Positions 32,659-36,016 of a DNA stretch of 36,016 nucleotides are shown here, in pieces. Origin of the DNA: Desulfobacterales bacterium (GTDB lineage Bacteria > Desulfobacterota > Desulfobacteria > Desulfobacterales > UBA5852); the NCBI GenBank assembly GCA_030065275.1, contig JASJCV010000002.1, positions 1 to 36,016 of the forward strand, written 5' to 3'. The position numbers and the translations under genes were made by a program. Every line of letters starts with the position of its first letter. Position 1 is the stretch's first letter. A model generated the notes under the pieces. The model worked only from the letters and a program-made list of their open reading frames with translations, had not been told where the DNA came from and searched no databases.

Positions 32659-33291
32659 ATGACGCCGTTCACCAAACACAGGGGCATTGTCGCGACGCTC
32701 AGCCGCGCCAACGTGGATACCGACGCCATAATCCCCAAGCAGTTTCTTAAATCGATCAAACGCACCGGCTACGGCCCCAACGCCTTTTTTGACTGGCGCT
32801 ACACGGCCGACGGCCAACCCGACCCCAAGTTCGAACTCAACCAGGACCGCTTCGCCGGCCGCTCCATATTGGCGACACGTAACAATTTCGGGTGCGGTTC
32901 CAGCCGCGAGCATGCGGTCTGGGCGCTGGCGCAGGACGGCTATCGGGTCATCATCGCGCCCTGGGTGGAGCGGGACGGCAAACGCCTGCCCGGCTTCGCC
33001 GATATCTTTCGAAGCAACACCACCAAGAACGGCATCCTGGCGATTGAATTGCCGGAAACGGATGTCGACACCATCTTCGCGTCGGTCGCTGAGCATCATG
33101 GTCTGGAGGCGACGGTGGATCTGACATCCCAGCAGCTGATTCTGCACAGCCCGGAACCGGCCGTCTTCCACTTTGACATCGAGACCAGCGCCAAGGACCA
33201 ACTTCTCAAGGGGCTCGATGGCATCGATCTGACCCTCGCCCATGCGGATGCCATCGACCGCTTTGAGCGCGATCACGAAACCTGGCTGTAA
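32659..33291 (+). CDS. leuD: 3-isopropylmalate dehydratase small subunit (long type)
   Basis: This 210-residue swivelling domain partners LeuC. The substrate-recognition loop ANVDTDAIIPKQFLKSIKRT and the active-site segment NFGCGSSREHAVWAL (76-90) are present, followed by GYRVIIAPWVERDGKRLPGF, IFRSNTTKNGIL and the extra C-terminal portion found only in the roughly 200-residue enterobacterial type. An insertion ERDGKRLPG lies after the IIAP strand. GAGG seven bases before the ATG supports the start. It converges on ilvD. Confidence 0.95.
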   Translation: MTPFTKHRGIVATLSRANVDTDAIIPKQFLKSIKRTGYGPNAFFDWRYTADGQPDPKFELNQDRFAGRSILATRNNFGCGSSREHAVWALAQDGYRVIIAPWVERDGKRLPGFADIFRSNTTKNGILAIELPETDVDTIFASVAEHHGLEATVDLTSQQLILHSPEPAVFHFDIETSAKDQLLKGLDGIDLTLAHADAIDRFERDHETWL

Positions 33292-33344
33292 CTATTCGCA
33301 GCACGGGCGCGTCCCGAAGATTGGCAGCTGCTCCCCCCCCGGGA

Positions 33345-35027
33345 TCATTTCCCGTCCGTGACGCAACCTTCCGCGGCTGACGCCACGTTGCGAATGTATT
33401 TGTAGAGCGTGCCGCGATCGGCTTTGTAGGGCGGAGCGGTCCATTCACGCCGCCGCCGGGCCATTTCGCCGTCGGTGAGTTCAACGTCGATGCGGTTGCC
33501 CGCGGCATCGACGGTCACACGATCGCCGTCCTGAACCAGAGCGATGGGACCGCCCTCCTGGGCTTCCGGGGTGATATGCCCGACGATAAAGCCGTGCGAT
33601 CCGCCGGAGAAACGGCCGTCAGTCAACAAAGCCACGTCGGCGCCCAGCCCCGCCCCCATGATGGCCGAGGTGGGGGTCAACATCTCCGGCATCCCGGGGC
33701 CGCCCTTGGGGCCTTCGTAGCGGATGATGACGACAACGCCTTTGTCGATACGCCCCTGCTCCAGCGCCTCCAGCATGGCTTCCTCGGAATCAAAGACCCT
33801 GGCCGGGCCCTGAAAGCGACGTCCTTCCTTGCCTGTTATCTTGGCCACAGCGCCCTCGGGGGCCAGATTGCCTCTCAGGATTTGGATATGGCCGTTGGTC
33901 TGGATAGGGTTTTCCAGGGGGCGGATGATGGCCTGCTCGGCGGAAAGCCCTGCGACGTCCGCCAGATTTTCCTCGAGCGTGCGGCCGGTAACCGTCAGGC
34001 AGTCGCCTTCCAGCAGCCCTTGCTCCAGCAGATATTTCATCAGGGCTGGAAGCCCCCCCACACGGTCGAGATCCTCCTGGACAAAACGCCCACTGGGCTT
34101 CATGTCGGCCAACAGCGGCACCCGGTCGCTCACCGCCTGAAAGTCGTCCAGATCGAGCGGCACGCGGGCCGCCCGGGCCATGGCAATGAGATGCAGAACG
34201 GCATTGGTGGAGCCGCCCAGCACCGTGATCACCACCATGGCATTTTCAAAAGCCTGCCGGGTCATGATGTCCCGCGGTTTGATGTCGGCTTCCAGCAACC
34301 GGCGGATGGCCCGCCCCGCACGGCGACACTCGTCGAGCTTTTCCTCCGATTCCGCGGGCCGGCTGGCGCTGAAAGGCAGCGCCATGCCCATGGCCTCGAT
34401 GGCCGACGCCATGGTGTTGGCGGTGTACATGCCGCCGCAGGCCCCGGCGCCCGGACAGCTGCGGCGCACGATCGCACGGCGCCGGTCCTCGTCGATCCTG
34501 CCGGCCAGGTATTCTCCGTAACTTTGAAACGCCGAAACGATATCCAGGGACTGGCCGTCGAGCTCGCCGGCCCGGATGGTGCCGCCGTAAACCATCAGCG
34601 CCGGGCGGTTGACCCGTGCCATGGCGATCAGGCAGCCGGGCATGTTCTTGTCGCACCCCGGCAAAGAGATGTTGGCGTCGTACCACTGGGCCCGCATGAC
34701 GGTTTCGATGGAATCGGCGATCAGATCGCGCGACGGCAATGAATAGCTCATCCCTTCGGTGCCCATCGAGATACCGTCGCTGACGCCAACGGTGTTGAAG
34801 CGCAGCCCCACCATACCGACCGCGTCAACACTTTGCTTGACCGCCGCCGCCAGATGGTCGAGGTGCATATTGCAGGGGTTGCCCTCATACCAGACGCTGC
34901 TGATGCCGACCTGGGCTTTACCCATATCCGCCTCTTCGAGGCCGGCCGCATAGAGCATGGCCTGGGAAGCCCCCTGGGATTTGGGTTGGGTGATGCGGGC
35001 GCTGTAGCGATTCAGCTTGGATGACAT
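33345..35027 (-). CDS. ilvD: Dihydroxy-acid dehydratase
   Basis: This 560-residue Fe-S dehydratase makes 2-oxoisovalerate and 2-oxo-3-methylvalerate in valine and isoleucine synthesis. Cluster cysteines are visible in [29 protein letters not shown] and [20 protein letters not shown]. Other hallmarks are [56 protein letters not shown] and [19 protein letters not shown]. The length is normal for the family. AAGGAAA before the ATG supports the start. It is oriented against leuD, with 53 bases between their stops. ilvC, leuA and leuB, needed to complete the pathway, are not in the window. Confidence 0.96.
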   Translation of the reverse strand: MSSKLNRYSARITQPKSQGASQAMLYAAGLEEADMGKAQVGISSVWYEGNPCNMHLDHLAAAVKQSVDAVGMVGLRFNTVGVSDGISMGTEGMSYSLPSRDLIADSIETVMRAQWYDANISLPGCDKNMPGCLIAMARVNRPALMVYGGTIRAGELDGQSLDIVSAFQSYGEYLAGRIDEDRRRAIVRRSCPGAGACGGMYTANTMASAIEAMGMALPFSASRPAESEEKLDECRRAGRAIRRLLEADIKPRDIMTRQAFENAMVVITVLGGSTNAVLHLIAMARAARVPLDLDDFQAVSDRVPLLADMKPSGRFVQEDLDRVGGLPALMKYLLEQGLLEGDCLTVTGRTLEENLADVAGLSAEQAIIRPLENPIQTNGHIQILRGNLAPEGAVAKITGKEGRRFQGPARVFDSEEAMLEALEQGRIDKGVVVIIRYEGPKGGPGMPEMLTPTSAIMGAGLGADVALLTDGRFSGGSHGFIVGHITPEAQEGGPIALVQDGDRVTVDAAGNRIDVELTDGEMARRRREWTAPPYKADRGTLYKYIRNVASAAEGCVTDGK

Positions 35028-35432
35028 GCGGATTTCCTTTCGCTTGCGACGCCCCTAGTCGGCGCGATGGATCGGGGTCCCAAACAGTCCAACGCGACAT
35101 TGGCGTTGCGACTGCTGCCGTAAACCAGATGCACCGCTGTTCGGCCCGCCGCGTTCAATTCGGAGGGGGTGGCACTAAGCATCGGGGTCGCCAGAGATTG
35201 TCAAAGGCATAGACGCACATACCGCTTGCTTGCAAACGTGATTGACGATTAAGAACCTTCATGCGATACCGTTTTATCCAGGGCTTTCTGGGCATGCAGG
35301 CTTTTGCCAACACTTACGGCGGCATTCGCGCGTCGATCATCGTAAACGTTAAAATGGCACGATTAATGCTATTCTTGCGATCAACAGGTCGCATTAATAC
35401 CATTCACCATAACAACTAGCTTGAGGTTGACA
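35028..35432. other. Divergent regulatory region between ilvD and the PilZ gene
   Basis: About 405 bases lie between ilvD (minus) and the PilZ gene (plus). The right part is more AT-rich than its surroundings and contains the sigma-54 promoter at 35354-35370. A TTGACG at about 35242 on the plus strand has no convincing -10. I see no coding frame. Confidence 0.5.
35354..35370 (+). promoter_or_regulatory. Sigma-54 (RpoN) promoter of the PilZ gene
   Basis: The sequence TGGCACGATTAATGCT matches the -24/-12 consensus TGGCACG-N4-TTGCA/T with the obligatory GG-N10-GC spacing and one deviation (A for T before TGC). Transcription would start near 35381, about 50 bases before the PilZ ATG. Confidence 0.68.
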
Positions 35433-35717
35433 ATGACATCCGAGGGAAGAAATAACGGCCGCGAAAACGATCGACGGAATGAAAGCCGTATGCCCTACCC
35501 CACCGCCATGAGATACCGCAGCGGCACCGCTGCCGGTCTGGGAACGGTTGTCGACATCAGCTCCCAGGGCATGTTTTTTGAGTCGCCGACACGATTGAAT
35601 ACGGGCGACCGGCTTCGCATCGACTTTCAATTCCGCAACAGCCATGCGGCAATGGAAATATGCGGTGAGATCACCCGCACGACGCCATCGGGCGCCGGGG
35701 TCCGCTTCCTGTGGTAA
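35433..35717 (+). CDS. Small PilZ domain protein
   Basis: This 94-residue protein has the PilZ pattern: an N-terminal arginine-rich segment (RENDRRNESRMPYPTAMRYR), then VVDISSQGMFFESPTRLNTG, DRLRIDFQF and the C-terminal strand ICGEITRTTPSGAGVRFLW. Canonical c-di-GMP binding uses RxxxR plus D/NxSxxG; here the second motif reads DISSQG, and arginines upstream could supply the first (for example RENDR or RRNESR). The affinity is not certain. I chose the ATG at 35433, which has GAGG six bases upstream, over the TTG at 35421. It is monocistronic behind a sigma-54 promoter, as is common for motility or surface genes in this group. Confidence 0.87.
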   Translation: MTSEGRNNGRENDRRNESRMPYPTAMRYRSGTAAGLGTVVDISSQGMFFESPTRLNTGDRLRIDFQFRNSHAAMEICGEITRTTPSGAGVRFLW

Positions 35718-35919
35718 TCCTTTGAGCTCCAATCAACCCAGCCTGCCCGACCGTTTGATATAAAGCGAACCGGCGCATCCCGGCCCATTCTTTTTCGCCG
35801 TCGAAGCGCCGTTCCTGCCCCTGCGCTCGGGACGGGCTTCATTGCTCTGCGGGTTGATTTTGCCGACGGTGGGAGGCAGCGGCGCGTTCAGAGATACCGC
35901 TGGTGCCAAAACAATGGGG

Positions 35920-35939
35920 TCCTGACGGGTATGTCAGGA
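35920..35939 (-). terminator. Hairpin at the 3' end of the right-edge gene
   Basis: TCCTGAC (35920-35926) and GTCAGGA (35933-35939) form a seven-base-pair stem with a six-base loop that overlaps the stop codon of the minus-strand gene. The minus strand continues with CCCCATTGTTTTGG, an interrupted T-rich stretch, so termination here is likely but not classical. Confidence 0.45.
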
Positions 35940-36016
35940 TGGCGTTAGCCAGTCCAAAGCCTCGTTGTAATCGGTAAAGACCTCGTATTGGAAACCCATG
36001 ATCACGAGGCAGGCCT
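35934..36016 (-). CDS. C-terminal end of an unidentified protein, cut by window edge
   Basis: The last 26 codons before a TGA (35934-35936) read ACLVIMGFQYEVFTDYNEAL followed by DWLTPS. This pattern of a beta strand followed by an F..YNEALDWL helix resembles the C-terminus of STAS/SpoIIAA-like or other small alpha-beta domain proteins. Composition and the stop-overlapping hairpin support a real gene end. The function cannot be judged from this fragment. Confidence 0.5.
   Translation of the reverse strand, partial: ACLVIMGFQYEVFTDYNEALDWLTPS

Noticed and set aside
33576-34742. 388-codon plus-strand open frame opposite ilvD
   Set aside because: Shadow of the IlvD gene, with low-complexity His/Gly/Asp-rich translation.

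Overview
The window reads as chromosomal DNA of an anaerobic, motile, Gram-negative bacterium, most likely a Desulfobacterales-type member of the Desulfobacterota (the former Deltaproteobacteria). The gene families suggest this rather than any marker gene: a CooT-type nickel protein overlapping a DUF3842 gene, a NIL-domain 4Fe-4S ferredoxin, MtaB, a PAS-PAS-LuxR regulator, a sigma-54 response regulator, oxygen-sensitive Fe-S dehydratases and a MipA/OmpV outer-membrane protein. The sequence is GC-rich and densely coded on both strands. I found no rRNA, tRNA, CRISPR array, transposase or prophage.

Left third (1-10.9 kb). A PomA/PomB-like flagellar stator pair (minus strand) sits next to a divergent sigma-54 response regulator whose GAFTGA loop reads GAYTHA. 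Two small plus-strand genes follow: an ABM-fold protein and a conserved hypothetical. Then comes a tightly overlapping minus-strand trio: a DUF885 metallopeptidase-like protein, an ATP-grasp ligase and a SAM methyltransferase. It looks like a small biosynthetic or peptide-modifying unit of unknown product. A zinc-ribbon protein and a PAS-PAS-LuxR regulator end this part.

Middle (11-24 kb). On the minus strand lie an M55 D-aminopeptidase-like protein, an M48 (Ste24-type) membrane protease and a large fusion of a PlsC-like acyltransferase with an alpha/beta hydrolase. Divergent from these is a translationally coupled operon of NIL-ferredoxin, MnmA (tRNA 2-thiouridine) and MtaB (tRNA ms2t6A), all three joined by ATGA overlaps. 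Facing it is a minus-strand operon of nickel superoxide dismutase with a Sec signal peptide, a protein-L-isoaspartate methyltransferase with an export-type N-terminus, and a multi-pass membrane protein with a spermidine-synthase-like domain. A HIT protein, DUF3842 and CooT follow on the plus strand. CooT is a second nickel-linked gene about 1.2 kb from the Ni-SOD.

Right third (24-36 kb). A SIMPL-domain periplasmic protein, an orphan HELVH protein, an EamA transporter, a TMEM175-like membrane protein and a MipA/OmpV porin-like protein lead into a branched-chain amino-acid island: ilvN and ilvB (minus), leuC and leuD (plus) and ilvD (minus). leuCD are of the long enterobacterial type. The window ends with a small PilZ-domain gene behind a near-consensus sigma-54 promoter, and the 3' end of an unidentified minus-strand gene.

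The most interesting parts are the secreted Ni-SOD, whose signal-peptide cleavage would itself expose the nickel-hook histidine, and its unusual operon; the DUF885/ATP-grasp/methyltransferase cassette; the ferredoxin-MnmA-MtaB coupling; and the acyltransferase-hydrolase fusion.
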